Shown here: positions 52,128 through 60,283 of the stretch, in pieces | Layout: every line of letters begins with the position of its first letter | How positions within the stretch are numbered: the stretch's first letter is position 1 | Source: CAZWEJ01 sp964632435 | GTDB lineage: Bacteria; Patescibacteriota; Saccharimonadia; UBA4664; SCTI01 | DNA length: 64,000 nucleotides | Reading direction: 5' to 3' | Assembly: GCA_964632435.1 (NCBI GenBank) | Contig: CAZWEJ010000002.1 | Location: 6,826-70,825 of the forward strand | Position numbers and translations under genes: made by a program | Notes under the pieces: model-generated | Database searches by the model: none | Told to the model about the DNA's origin: nothing | The model's input: the letters and a program-made list of their open reading frames with translations, nothing else

Positions 52128-52217
52128 TGGCGGAGAGGGTGGGATTCGAACCCACGATACCGTTTCCGGTATACCGCTTTTCGAGAGCGGCGCCTTCAAC
52201 CACTCGGCCACCTCTCC
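52128..52217 (-). tRNA. tRNA-Ser(CGA)
   Basis: Complete class II tRNA: acceptor GGAGAGG/CCTCTCC, anticodon CGA in CTCGAAA, long variable arm, encoded CCA. Confidence 0.95.
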
Positions 52218-52241
52218 AAATTCCCTCAAGCCTATGATTCC

Positions 52242-52318
52242 TGGCGCGCTCGGCAGGATTCGAACCTGCGACCTCCAGTACCGCAAACTGACGCTCTATC
52301 CAGCTGAGCTACGAGCGC
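52242..52318 (-). tRNA. tRNA-Arg(GCG)
   Basis: 77 bases with acceptor GCGCTCG/CGAGCGC, D-arm GCTCAGCTGGATAGAGC, anticodon loop TTGCGGT giving anticodon GCG (closing pair is a wobble), T-arm GGTTCGAATCC and encoded CCA. Most bacteria use ACG for this codon box. Confidence 0.88.
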
Positions 52319-52368
52319 ACGCTTAAGGAACTGATAAAGATTAGCATATCTTAAGGAGTATTTGAAGC

Positions 52369-52905
52369 CTAAAAGCGAAGGTAGCGACTAGCTCGTTCTA
52401 TGAAGTCGAGCTCACGATCAACACGTGGAAGATGCGAACTTAGTATCTGCTCAATCTTCTCAACATCATCGTTTTCGCAAATCAAAGTCAGACGAGGTAC
52501 AAGCCTCTTGGCCGGCTCAAGATCAATCGAGTACCAAGCCATATCCTGCAAAATGCTAAAGCTTCTAAAGTTGGTGTATGGGAGCTCCTTGCGCTCAATA
52601 ATAATTCCGTCCGCATTTAGAGTGTATTGAAGGGTGCGGGGGTGCTTTCTTGTATAAACCATAATTGCGATAGCCATTACGACTACGACTGCTATACTGA
52701 GCCACTGCTGCAGGAAGCCAAGAATTCCGCATAGCACAGCTGCAATAAGCCACAAAGCCATGTACCAGCCTGCTGACTTCTCGTGGTAGATGTACTCTGA
52801 TGCTTCCCAGGAGTAATTGTCGTGACTGGGTGTACTCTCAGGAGCATCTGCTGCCTGCTGACCTTGAGCTATTTCTTGTGTTGCTTGTTGTTCGTTTGGA
52901 TTCAT
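52369..52905 (-). CDS. Small membrane protein with PH-like cytoplasmic domain
   Basis: 178 residues, no named family recognised. N-terminal Q/A-rich polar region (1-45), two close transmembrane helices (about 47-85: WYMALWLIAAVLCGILGFL and LSIAVVVVMAIAIMVY), then a beta-rich domain (YTLNADGIIIERKELPYTNFRSFSI) resembling bacterial PH-like membrane-linked domains. Function unknown. Confidence 0.75.
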   Translation of the reverse strand: MNPNEQQATQEIAQGQQAADAPESTPSHDNYSWEASEYIYHEKSAGWYMALWLIAAVLCGILGFLQQWLSIAVVVVMAIAIMVYTRKHPRTLQYTLNADGIIIERKELPYTNFRSFSILQDMAWYSIDLEPAKRLVPRLTLICENDDVEKIEQILSSHLPRVDRELDFIERASRYLRF

Positions 52906-53012
52906 AAAAAGCTTTAAGTGTGCCTTAAATTAATTATGAACCAGCTTGCTGGTAAACACAATTTTCTTGAATAAAATAGCATTTTCACGTATATTACATT
53001 GGTTCTGCTTGC

Positions 53013-53102
53013 GGAGGGGTGACCGAGTGGTTGAAGGTACCGGTCTTGAAAACCGGCAGGCCCGAGAGGGTCTCGTGGGTTCGAATCCCACCCCCTCCGC
53101 CA
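53013..53102 (+). tRNA. tRNA-Ser(TGA)
   Basis: Class II tRNA: acceptor GGAGGGG/CCCCTCC, anticodon TGA in CTTGAAA, long variable arm, encoded CCA. Confidence 0.96.
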
Positions 53103-53294
53103 TAAAAATAGACTCATGCACGAAGATCCTTAAAAATTTATGCTTATTTTTGTAATTTGAACAAGCAACTCAGAAGGACATATTTGTTAACCTGTAATCT
53201 GTTCGAACATTCAAAATTTGTCTTCAGCTTAGTGAACTTAGGGGGTGAAAAAGTTTATAAAGGTGAAGACAAAACATCGGCGTTAAGGAGATAT

Positions 53295-53477
53295 ATGTCG
53301 TTCTTTTCTGTGTCGGGATGGTTAAACATTATCCCGGAGGTCTTTTCGGCGTTTCTGAAGAGCAGTTCCAACGAGAACGCAAAGAAGCGCCGGCGCAAGA
53401 AGAGCGAGTCGCCCAAGTTGGTTTACGCCAACAGCGATTCGCGCATCTTCGAGCCGAAGCCCGTCACCATCCCGTAA
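53295..53477 (+). CDS. Small basic protein of unknown function
   Basis: 60 residues from ATG 53295 behind AAGGAG. Amphipathic or hydrophobic N-terminus (VSGWLNIIPEVFSAFLK) and a lysine/arginine cluster (NAKKRRRKKSE). Clearly more GC-rich than its surroundings. No family recognised. Confidence 0.5.
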   Translation: MSFFSVSGWLNIIPEVFSAFLKSSSNENAKKRRRKKSESPKLVYANSDSRIFEPKPVTIP

Positions 53478-53495
53478 GTTCCATCTGAGGAGATA

Positions 53496-53669
53496 ATGCC
53501 CTCAAGAAATCGACGTAACTCAAGCAAGGGTTCCGGAGAGTCTCAGAAGTCAAAGAAAGCAAGTCGACAGTCAATGTCCGACAAGGTTCTAATGGCTATT
53601 GAGGCGCGAACAAAGCTTCCAGTTCAGAAGAAGCGGTCTCACCCAGGCTCAAAGCCTGCGAAGAGGTAG
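53496..53669 (+). CDS. Small highly basic Ser/Lys/Arg-rich protein of unknown function
   Basis: 57 residues from ATG 53496 preceded by GAGGAG, 18 nt after the previous stop. Nearly all residues are K, R, S, Q or N, as in nucleic-acid-binding or disordered peptides. Likely cotranscribed with the gene before it. Confidence 0.5.
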   Translation: MPSRNRRNSSKGSGESQKSKKASRQSMSDKVLMAIEARTKLPVQKKRSHPGSKPAKR

Positions 53670-53688
53670 CCTAGCGGTTACTTCTTCA

Positions 53689-53709
53689 AGCGGGGCACCC
53701 AGCCCCGCT
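53689..53709. terminator. GC-rich hairpin between the small ORFs and the TPR gene
   Basis: 8-bp stem AGCGGGGC/GCCCCGCT with a 5-nt loop; no T-tract on either strand. May mark the end of both converging transcripts. Confidence 0.45.
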
Positions 53710-53723
53710 AACAGCAATTATTC

Positions 53724-54464
53724 CTAAAGCTTGCCGCTTTGGAGGCGCTCAAGTATCTCCGTTTCGGCTTTAGCCCCCTCTTCGTTCTCCTGAATTACAA
53801 AGATGGTTCTCTTTAACTCATGAAGGCTAGTTCTAGACCCATCTATCTTGAGTCCACGATCAACTGCTTCAAGTGCTTTTGTGAGGTCCTCTTCCCTATT
53901 CCCCGGCTTGTTTACATAGATCTGTGCAATTAACAGCTCTTTAGAAATGGAGGCGGGTGAGTTTGCGGCCACGCGCAAGGCAGTTTCTGGAAGCCCTTTT
54001 TCATATAGCTCCTTGGCAAATGCCAGCTCTCTTTGAGTTTTGAGTTTTTGAATTAGCTCGAGCTGCTCTTTTGCTCTTTGATTGTCTGGCCATTGATTGA
54101 GTCTCTCACTCTCCCCTCCCCTATCCATTTCCAACGAAGCATAAGAAGCAACAATTGCGGAGTCTGGATCGTTTTGGTTTTGAACTAAGTCATAGGCTGC
54201 TTGAGGTTGTGAATCCTCAAGATATTGAATCGCTAAATCCCTTGCGTATTCGGGGTTCGCCGGATCCAGCAGCATTGCAGCCTTAAACCCTACGACAGGG
54301 TTGAGTGTTTCGCTGCGACTAAGATTGGCTACCACCATGGCACGGTCAGCAGCATAATCCTTGGCTTGGTATGCAAAATACACCGACAGCACCGAAAACA
54401 TAAGCATTGTTGAAATGGCTATGCTTAAAAATTTCTTATTGCTTGATCGACTTGAGTTGCTCAT
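53724..54464 (-). CDS. Membrane-anchored TPR-like protein
   Basis: 246 residues. One transmembrane helix near the N-terminus (FLSIAISTMLMFSVLSVYFAY), followed by helical repeats with TPR spacing (LLDPANPEYARDLAIQYLEDSQPQAAYDLV, AKELYEKGLPETALRVAANSP). Probably a protein-interaction module outside the membrane. Its first 29 nt overlap the end of valS, so the two genes are coupled. Confidence 0.78.
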   Translation of the reverse strand: MSNSSRSSNKKFLSIAISTMLMFSVLSVYFAYQAKDYAADRAMVVANLSRSETLNPVVGFKAAMLLDPANPEYARDLAIQYLEDSQPQAAYDLVQNQNDPDSAIVASYASLEMDRGGESERLNQWPDNQRAKEQLELIQKLKTQRELAFAKELYEKGLPETALRVAANSPASISKELLIAQIYVNKPGNREEDLTKALEAVDRGLKIDGSRTSLHELKRTIFVIQENEEGAKAETEILERLQSGKL

Positions 54465-56976
54465 CTAATTGAGATACTAGCAGTTTAGTATCGGCTTGGC
54501 GATTGCGTGTTTCTTCAACCAACTCGGCTGGCGCAGATTCAACATAACTCTTGTTATCGAGCTGTTTTTCGAGCCTCTGTAAATAAGCATTAGCTTCATC
54601 GAAACGCTTATGTATGAGGTCGATGTACTTTTCTACAGTCCCCTGCTCTGCCTCAACCCAGGCTTCAAATGAAGTTGATTGAATTCTAATTCCGGTAGTT
54701 GGTTTTCCAGCCTTTATTTCGCCAGTTCTGGCGAGTCCTTTTACAATCCCCCACTCCCCTTCTTCGATTCCCGACGAAATATGAATAGATGGTTTTTGAA
54801 GAGATAATTCAGCCGAAATAGTACGAATTTGGCTTACCAAAGCCATAATATTCGTAAATGCATTATCATTACCTGTCCCGGTGGTAGCCTTTGGCCAAGG
54901 CTCAACTATAAGATTTCCGCTTTGCCAAGGCAAAAACTGCCAAATTGCCTCTGACACAAAAGGAGCGAATGGGTGGGAAAGCTTGAGGATCGTCTCTAAA
55001 CCATAAGCCAGAACTCCTTCATTTGGACTGTATTTGCTGGCTTCAACATACCAATCAGCGAAATCGTCCCAAAGGAGGGAATAGAGTAGCTCCTGAGCCT
55101 CACTAAACCTGTACGAATCTAAAGCTGCTGTAATCTGTATAGTTTTTTGATCGATCTGGTCAATAATCCAAGCATCGGCGGAGGACTTAATCTCGAACTT
55201 ACCATCAAAGTCTTCAATTTTTCCAAGACTGTATCTGGAAACATTCCATAGTTTGTTACAGAAATTACGATAGGTTTCCACTCGTTTTTCGCTGAATGAC
55301 TGGTTTTGACCCGCACTCCTGTTGGCGATCAGGCCCATTCTAAGAGCATCCGCTCCGTACTTCTCGTGAAGGGGAGTAGGAGTAAGGGAATTGCCCTTGG
55401 ATTTGCTCATTTTCTGCTTACCAACAGTGATCAATCCATGCAGGTACACAGTTTTGAAAGGTACCTCATCCGTTAGATATAGGCCGAGCATTATCATTCT
55501 AGAAACCCACCAGAAGAGAATATCTGCACCTGTCTCCATAACAGATGTAGGGTAGAACCGTTTGAAATCTTCACTATCTGGATATTTGAGAGTTACTTCT
55601 GGCCACTGACCAGATGAAAACCAGGTATCAAAGGTGTCCGGATCCTTGTAGTACGTTTTGCCATCACGTTCAATTTGATCGTCATTTGCATCAATATCGA
55701 TTATGGCGTCGCCATCATCAGATATAAATGCGGGGATTGGGATACCCCATACAATCTGTCGAGAAACGTTCCAATCCCTTAGGTTTTCATACCATTGGAT
55801 TAGTACGGCTTTCTTGCTGGAAGGGTAAATCTCAATCTGGTTTTCTTCAAGAGCCTGAATTGCGCGTTGAGCCAGAGGCTGAACCCTGATTAGCCACTGA
55901 TCCATAACCAGAGGCTGTATAACGTTCCCGCACTTATAGCAGTGTCCAACAGAGTGAGTGTAGTCTTCGGTTTTCACAAGAAAACCACCCTGATCTAGCT
56001 CATCAAGAACTTTCTTTCTTGCAGCTTTAAAGTCCAGGCCTCGATAGTTTTCAGGGGCGCTATCTGACATCTTGCCCTGCTTGTTGATCACCTCAATCTG
56101 GGGTAGATTATGTCGTTCGGAGATCTCAAAATCGAGAGGATCATGAGCAGGAGTTACCTTAACGGCACCTGTACCGAACTCAGGATTAACCCCTTCATCG
56201 GCGACAATTGGTATGCTGCGGCCAGCTATTGGAAGAGAAACCAGCTTTCCGATAAATCTGGTATATCGTTCGTCATTAGGGTGTACTGCTACAGCTGTAT
56301 CTCCCAGCATTGTTTCTGGTCGAGTGGTAGCAATCACGATATGGTCGCCTGTATCCTCAATAGGGTAGCGTATGTGCCATAGATGGCCTTGAACTTCCTT
56401 ATACTCGACTTCCAGATCAGAGAAGGCGGTTCCATGGAATGTACAGTAATTTACGATTCGCTTTCCGCGATAAACCAGATCATCCTCCCAGAGCTTCTTG
56501 AAGGTTTCGTGGGCAGTACGGACTACATGTGGATCTAGTGTAAAGGTGTTGCGCGACCAATCAACAGATGCACCAATTCTGCGCTGCTGGTCTTCCATTC
56601 GGCCTTTATTGGATTGAACGAAGTCCCATATCTGTTGATAGAGTTCCTCACGCGAGTAATCAAACCTAGATTTGCCTTCTTTCTCCAGATGACGCTCAAA
56701 CATAACCTGGGTTTCGAAGCCAGCATGGTCAGCTCCTGGCAGAAATAGAGCGGCTTTACCTTGCATGCGCGCATATCGAGTCATTAGATCCTGTAGAGCT
56801 GTTGATAGAGTGTGCCCGATATGCAAATCAGCATTCGCATTAGGAGGTGGCATCAAGATGGTAAACGGCTCCTTATTTGGGTCGTCAGTGGGCTTGAAGG
56901 CACTCGACTCCTCCCATTTCTGGTAAATATCGTGCTCGTATTTATGTGGCTCGTAAGCCTTTTCCATCTCTCTCAT
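54436..56976 (-). CDS. valS: Valyl-tRNA synthetase
   Basis: 846 residues. HIGH motif as HIGHTL, KMSKS as KMSKSKGN, editing domain with ATTRPETMLGDTAVAV, a CxxC zinc-like YKCGN segment, the anticodon domain and a short C-terminal coiled coil. Class I synthetase charging tRNA-Val. An extended -10 (TGA-TAAAAT, 56984-56992) ends 7 nt before the first ATG, which supports that start and a leaderless transcript. Confidence 0.97.
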   Translation of the reverse strand: MREMEKAYEPHKYEHDIYQKWEESSAFKPTDDPNKEPFTILMPPPNANADLHIGHTLSTALQDLMTRYARMQGKAALFLPGADHAGFETQVMFERHLEKEGKSRFDYSREELYQQIWDFVQSNKGRMEDQQRRIGASVDWSRNTFTLDPHVVRTAHETFKKLWEDDLVYRGKRIVNYCTFHGTAFSDLEVEYKEVQGHLWHIRYPIEDTGDHIVIATTRPETMLGDTAVAVHPNDERYTRFIGKLVSLPIAGRSIPIVADEGVNPEFGTGAVKVTPAHDPLDFEISERHNLPQIEVINKQGKMSDSAPENYRGLDFKAARKKVLDELDQGGFLVKTEDYTHSVGHCYKCGNVIQPLVMDQWLIRVQPLAQRAIQALEENQIEIYPSSKKAVLIQWYENLRDWNVSRQIVWGIPIPAFISDDGDAIIDIDANDDQIERDGKTYYKDPDTFDTWFSSGQWPEVTLKYPDSEDFKRFYPTSVMETGADILFWWVSRMIMLGLYLTDEVPFKTVYLHGLITVGKQKMSKSKGNSLTPTPLHEKYGADALRMGLIANRSAGQNQSFSEKRVETYRNFCNKLWNVSRYSLGKIEDFDGKFEIKSSADAWIIDQIDQKTIQITAALDSYRFSEAQELLYSLLWDDFADWYVEASKYSPNEGVLAYGLETILKLSHPFAPFVSEAIWQFLPWQSGNLIVEPWPKATTGTGNDNAFTNIMALVSQIRTISAELSLQKPSIHISSGIEEGEWGIVKGLARTGEIKAGKPTTGIRIQSTSFEAWVEAEQGTVEKYIDLIHKRFDEANAYLQRLEKQLDNKSYVESAPAELVEETRNRQADTKLLVSQLDEQLKSIKQ

Positions 56977-56983
56977 AGCGCTA

Positions 56984-56992
56984 ATTTTATCA
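56984..56992 (-). promoter_or_regulatory. Extended -10 of valS
   Basis: TGA followed by TAAAAT, 7 nt before the valS ATG. Confidence 0.6.
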
Positions 56993-57014
56993 TAGGAGAG
57001 ACTAATCTTAAGAA

Positions 57015-57883
57015 CTACATTGATAAAACAGGGTCAACTTTGGCATCAAGAGGAGATGCTGTTTTTTGTGTTTTCGCGTGAAAACATCCTAAGGCTGCAA
57101 TCATTGCGGCATTGTCTGTGCATAGCTCAATCGACGGATAGGGGAGTAGGCCAGGGATATCCGCCATCTTAGCTCTGAGCGACTGGTTGGCTGCAACGCC
57201 TCCACCTATGGCAATGGCTTTAGGGTTGTATTTCTCTGCAGCGGCTTTGACCCTGGAGTAAAGAATGTTTACTGCCGTCTCTTGGAAGCTCGCGGCTAAA
57301 TCGTTCTTCTGTTGATCAGTCAAAAGGCCTGGTACTTCATAAGAAGGAGTGCGGAAGTCTCTACCTGCAGCTGTCTGGGCTGCACGTAAAACCGCGGTTT
57401 TTAATCCGCTGAAGCTGAAATCTAAACTTTCTTTGCCTAGGTTTGGCACAGGTAGCTTAAAAGCACTAGGATCACCTTTCTCGGCGGCTGCTGCTATAGA
57501 AGGCCCGCCGGGATAGGGGAGACCCAAAATCTTCGCAACCTTATCGAACGCCTCTCCGACGGCATCATCATGAGTTCTACCGAGAACTTTATATTCTCCG
57601 TGGTCTTCAAAAAGCACCAGCTGGGTGTGTCCTCCAGATACTGTTAGTGACAGAAGAGGGAGCTGGGGATCTTCTCCATTCAAAAAGCTGGCATAGGTAT
57701 GTGCTTCAACATGATTGATCAGATACANNNNNNNNNNNNNNNNNNNNNNNNNNNNNNNNNNNNNNNNNNNNNNNNNNNNNNNNNNNNNNNNNNNNNNNNN
57801 NNNNNNNNNNNNNNNNNNNNNNNNNNNTTAACAACCGCCGCCGCGGTTTCGTCGCAAGTAGATTCAACACCTAGAATAATCAC
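57015..57883 (-). CDS. tsaD: tRNA N6-threonylcarbamoyladenosine transferase TsaD (interrupted by gap)
   Basis: The part after the gap (57015-57727) has VSGGHTQLVLFED, FDKVAKILGLPYPGGP and AIGGGVAANQSLR, hallmark TsaD motifs; the part before it encodes the N-terminus IILGVESTCDETAAAVV from a GTG at 57883. TsaD works with TsaB/E/C to make t6A37 in ANN-decoding tRNAs. Family alignment by eye suggests about 85 residues lie in the gap, more than 100 nt, so the N run is a placeholder and the frame across it is not meaningful. Confidence 0.93.
57728..57827. other. Scaffold gap, 100 N, inside tsaD
   Basis: Exactly 100 N. The true missing length is probably greater, judged from the missing TsaD segment. 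Confidence 0.99.
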
Positions 57884-57916
57884 GGTGACAGTATACAGGA
57901 TGGAGCAGAATTGGAG

Positions 57917-57922
57917 TACAAT
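57917..57922 (+). promoter_or_regulatory. -10 element of the FemAB pair
   Basis: TACAAT ends 7 nt before the ATG at 57930. Confidence 0.5.
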
Positions 57923-57929
57923 AGTGCTT

Positions 57930-58898
57930 ATGAAAACAAGCGAACTACCCCAAGACTGGGATGAGCGACTGGTAAAAGTAGACGGCAGCATTCTACAGAG
58001 CAGGCCATGGGCTCAGTTCCAGGGGTCTTTGAAGAGAAAAGCGGTCTGGGATGAGGGTGATGGCTGGCAATGGCTAGCCTTTGTAAGAGAGAGCCATGGA
58101 CTCAAATACCTGATGTGCAGTTATGGTCCAACCGCAAAATCTCAAGAAGAATACACCAAAGCACTAGATTCGCTTATAGGTGCAGCAAAGGAGCTTAAGG
58201 TAGATTTCATAAGGATCGAGCCCAGGTTTGGTATAGACTCTGATACTTTGCAAGCTTTGGGTGGATATAAGATTCGTGAAGTCCAGCCGGAAAATACCCA
58301 GATCGTGGAGCTCAATAAATCGCTAGATGAGCTGAGGAGTGATCTGTCTTCCGGTCATCGAAATAGCATCAATGGGGTCGAAAGAAGAGGCATTGCAATC
58401 AATAAGACTTCTGATAATGAAGACTTCAATGAGTTCCTCAAGATGCTCAAGGATACCGCCAGAAACTCAAGAGTTAAGTTTTTCCCGCCATCCTATTACC
58501 AGGCTGTCTGGAATACTCTTGGTCAATCAGGAAATGCAGTCATGTATTTGGCAAAGATTGATGAAAAACCGATTGCCGCAGCTCTATTCTATGACTACGG
58601 CCATACCAGATATTACGCGCATGCCGGTGCGTGGCAGTTGCTAAACCGAAAGCTCAATGCCTCGGCGCCATTGGTATGGCAGGGACTGATTGATGCCAAA
58701 GAAGATGGAAAAACGCATTTTGACCTTTGGGGGATTGCGCCAGAGGGTGTCCCTAATCACCCCTGGGCAGGCATTACTTCTTTCAAGCAAAGCTTCGGAG
58801 GTGAACGAGTAAAGTACGGCGGAACCTGGGATATCCCGGTAAACAAGCCGAAATACAAACTTTATAGGATGTATCGTCGATTGAGGAGAATTGGTTGA
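57930..58898 (+). CDS. FemAB-type peptidoglycan interpeptide-bridge aminoacyltransferase 1
   Basis: 322 residues, GNAT-fold pair. SILQSRPWAQFQGSLKRKAVW near the N-terminus, SSGHRNSINGVERRGI in the middle, and the conserved C-terminal AAALFYDYGHTRYYAHAGA and THFDLWGIAPEG, GITSFKQSFGG motifs. These enzymes use aminoacyl-tRNA to extend the lipid II peptide. Encoded with a paralogue by 4-nt overlap. Confidence 0.9.
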   Translation: MKTSELPQDWDERLVKVDGSILQSRPWAQFQGSLKRKAVWDEGDGWQWLAFVRESHGLKYLMCSYGPTAKSQEEYTKALDSLIGAAKELKVDFIRIEPRFGIDSDTLQALGGYKIREVQPENTQIVELNKSLDELRSDLSSGHRNSINGVERRGIAINKTSDNEDFNEFLKMLKDTARNSRVKFFPPSYYQAVWNTLGQSGNAVMYLAKIDEKPIAAALFYDYGHTRYYAHAGAWQLLNRKLNASAPLVWQGLIDAKEDGKTHFDLWGIAPEGVPNHPWAGITSFKQSFGGERVKYGGTWDIPVNKPKYKLYRMYRRLRRIG

Positions 58899-59938
58899 TG
58901 AGGCAGGCATCTGATCAAGAGATCTACTCGTGGGATAAATTAATTGTCGCTAACCCAGATGGTGGGAATACTCTGCAGGCCAAGGCTTTCGGGGAAACAA
59001 AGGGTCGTCACGGGTGGACTCCGAAGTACTTTGCATCTGACAAGTTGAAGGCGGCCTACCTGATTCTCTCTAAAAATGTACCTGGAGCTGGCGAGTTTTG
59101 GTACATACCAAAAGGGCCAGGCCTGACAGATAAAAAGCAGCTTAAGTTATTTATCAAAGAAATACAGGAGCTTAAAAGCAAGCCCTTTCTGATTCGGATT
59201 GATCCAGAAATACTCAAAGACAGTCTTAGCATCTCGGATATAACCAAACTTGGGTTAAGGAGAGCTTCTCGAGATGTGCAGTACAACGTTTCTACAGTCG
59301 TTTTAAGCCTCGATAAGGACGATGAGGCGTTACTAGCGGGATTCAAGCAAAAAACGCGTTATAACGTACGTCTTGCGCTCAAAAAGGGTGTTGAAGTTGA
59401 GGCAGTGCCCACTAATCAAGAAACGATCGACAAAATGTACGAGTTAACTCAAATAACGACCTCGCGTGCTGGAGTATATCTGCGAGACAAATCTTATTTC
59501 GCCGATTTCTGGCAGATCCATTCCGATTCCGGTGTTGGGCAGATGTTTCAAGCTACGTATCAGGGTAAGGTTCTGGCGGGAGCATACATCACGTACCTTG
59601 GTGAGAAAGCGCTTTATAAAGATGGTGGCTCTATTCGCGAGCACCAGGAGGCCCAGGCTCCTTATGCACTCCAGTTCCAGATAATGAAATGGTTAAGGGA
59701 GAAGGGCGTAAATGAGTACGATTTGCACGGCGTCCCTCCTAAAAGCCAAATCGACAACCCCAATCATCCTCTAGCCGGACTTGCTCGCTTTAAAACCGGA
59801 TTTAACCAAGAGATAACCGAGTACATTGGCACCTATGACCTGGTGCTTAACCAAAATGCCTACCGAATCTGGAGAAGAATCGGGGAGCGCCTAGCTATGA
59901 CCTACGAAATTCGTGCTAAGAAGCGTCTGTTTTACTAG
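58895..59938 (+). CDS. FemAB-type aminoacyltransferase 2
   Basis: 347 residues, paralogue of the previous gene: KTRYNVRLALKKGVEVEAV, AGAYITYLGEKALYKDGGS, NEYDLHGVPPKSQ, GLARFKTGFNQEITEYIGTYD. Two such enzymes suggest a bridge of at least two added residues. Its 3' end overlaps the convergent small membrane protein gene by 23 nt. Confidence 0.9.
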   Translation: MMRQASDQEIYSWDKLIVANPDGGNTLQAKAFGETKGRHGWTPKYFASDKLKAAYLILSKNVPGAGEFWYIPKGPGLTDKKQLKLFIKEIQELKSKPFLIRIDPEILKDSLSISDITKLGLRRASRDVQYNVSTVVLSLDKDDEALLAGFKQKTRYNVRLALKKGVEVEAVPTNQETIDKMYELTQITTSRAGVYLRDKSYFADFWQIHSDSGVGQMFQATYQGKVLAGAYITYLGEKALYKDGGSIREHQEAQAPYALQFQIMKWLREKGVNEYDLHGVPPKSQIDNPNHPLAGLARFKTGFNQEITEYIGTYDLVLNQNAYRIWRRIGERLAMTYEIRAKKRLFY

Positions 59939-60185
59939 AAACCTTGATTGCTTTTAAGTTCTGATCACCTAAATAAACCAGAGTCACCATATTGATTGCG
60001 ATTGCCGGGCCGATTATCTGAATCAGGATCTGGGCAGCGCTAGCTGGTATCAAGCCTGAATTTAGGCCAATTATCATTGCTATCAGAGCCGCACATGTTG
60101 AAATGAAGAGCCAGAAGGCCAGATTTAGAGTTTGTTTATATTGATCGTTGTTTAGGTTTGGAAAAACCCACTGCATTAGCTTCAA
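59916..60185 (-). CDS. Small two-helix membrane protein, unknown
   Basis: 89 residues from TTG 60185 with GGGGGTG five bases upstream (ATG 60176 is an alternative). Two transmembrane helices (LAFWLFISTCAALIAMIIGL, ILIQIIGPAIAINMVTLVYL). No family recognised. Confidence 0.6.
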   Translation of the reverse strand: MKLMQWVFPNLNNDQYKQTLNLAFWLFISTCAALIAMIIGLNSGLIPASAAQILIQIIGPAIAINMVTLVYLGDQNLKAIKVSSKTDAS

Positions 60186-60271
60186 CTATGCACCCCCTTT
60201 TAAATTCTAGTGTCTATTTTAATCTGTTGATCTTAATTTTTCAATCTACTCGAGTTTTCGCGACAATAAGC

Positions 60272-60277
60272 TAAAAT
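60272..60277 (+). promoter_or_regulatory. -10 element of the murE-like gene
   Basis: TAAAAT ends 6 nt before the ATG at 60284. Confidence 0.5.
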
Positions 60278-60283
60278 ACAGAC

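Noticed and set aside
51815..52307. Frames spanning the N gap and tRNA genes (GWDSNPR-type peptides)
   Set aside because: These are translations of tRNA-Ser and tRNA-Arg sequence, a common annotation artefact.
52914..53121. Short minus-strand frames over tRNA-Ser(TGA)
   Set aside because: Also tRNA translations, not proteins.
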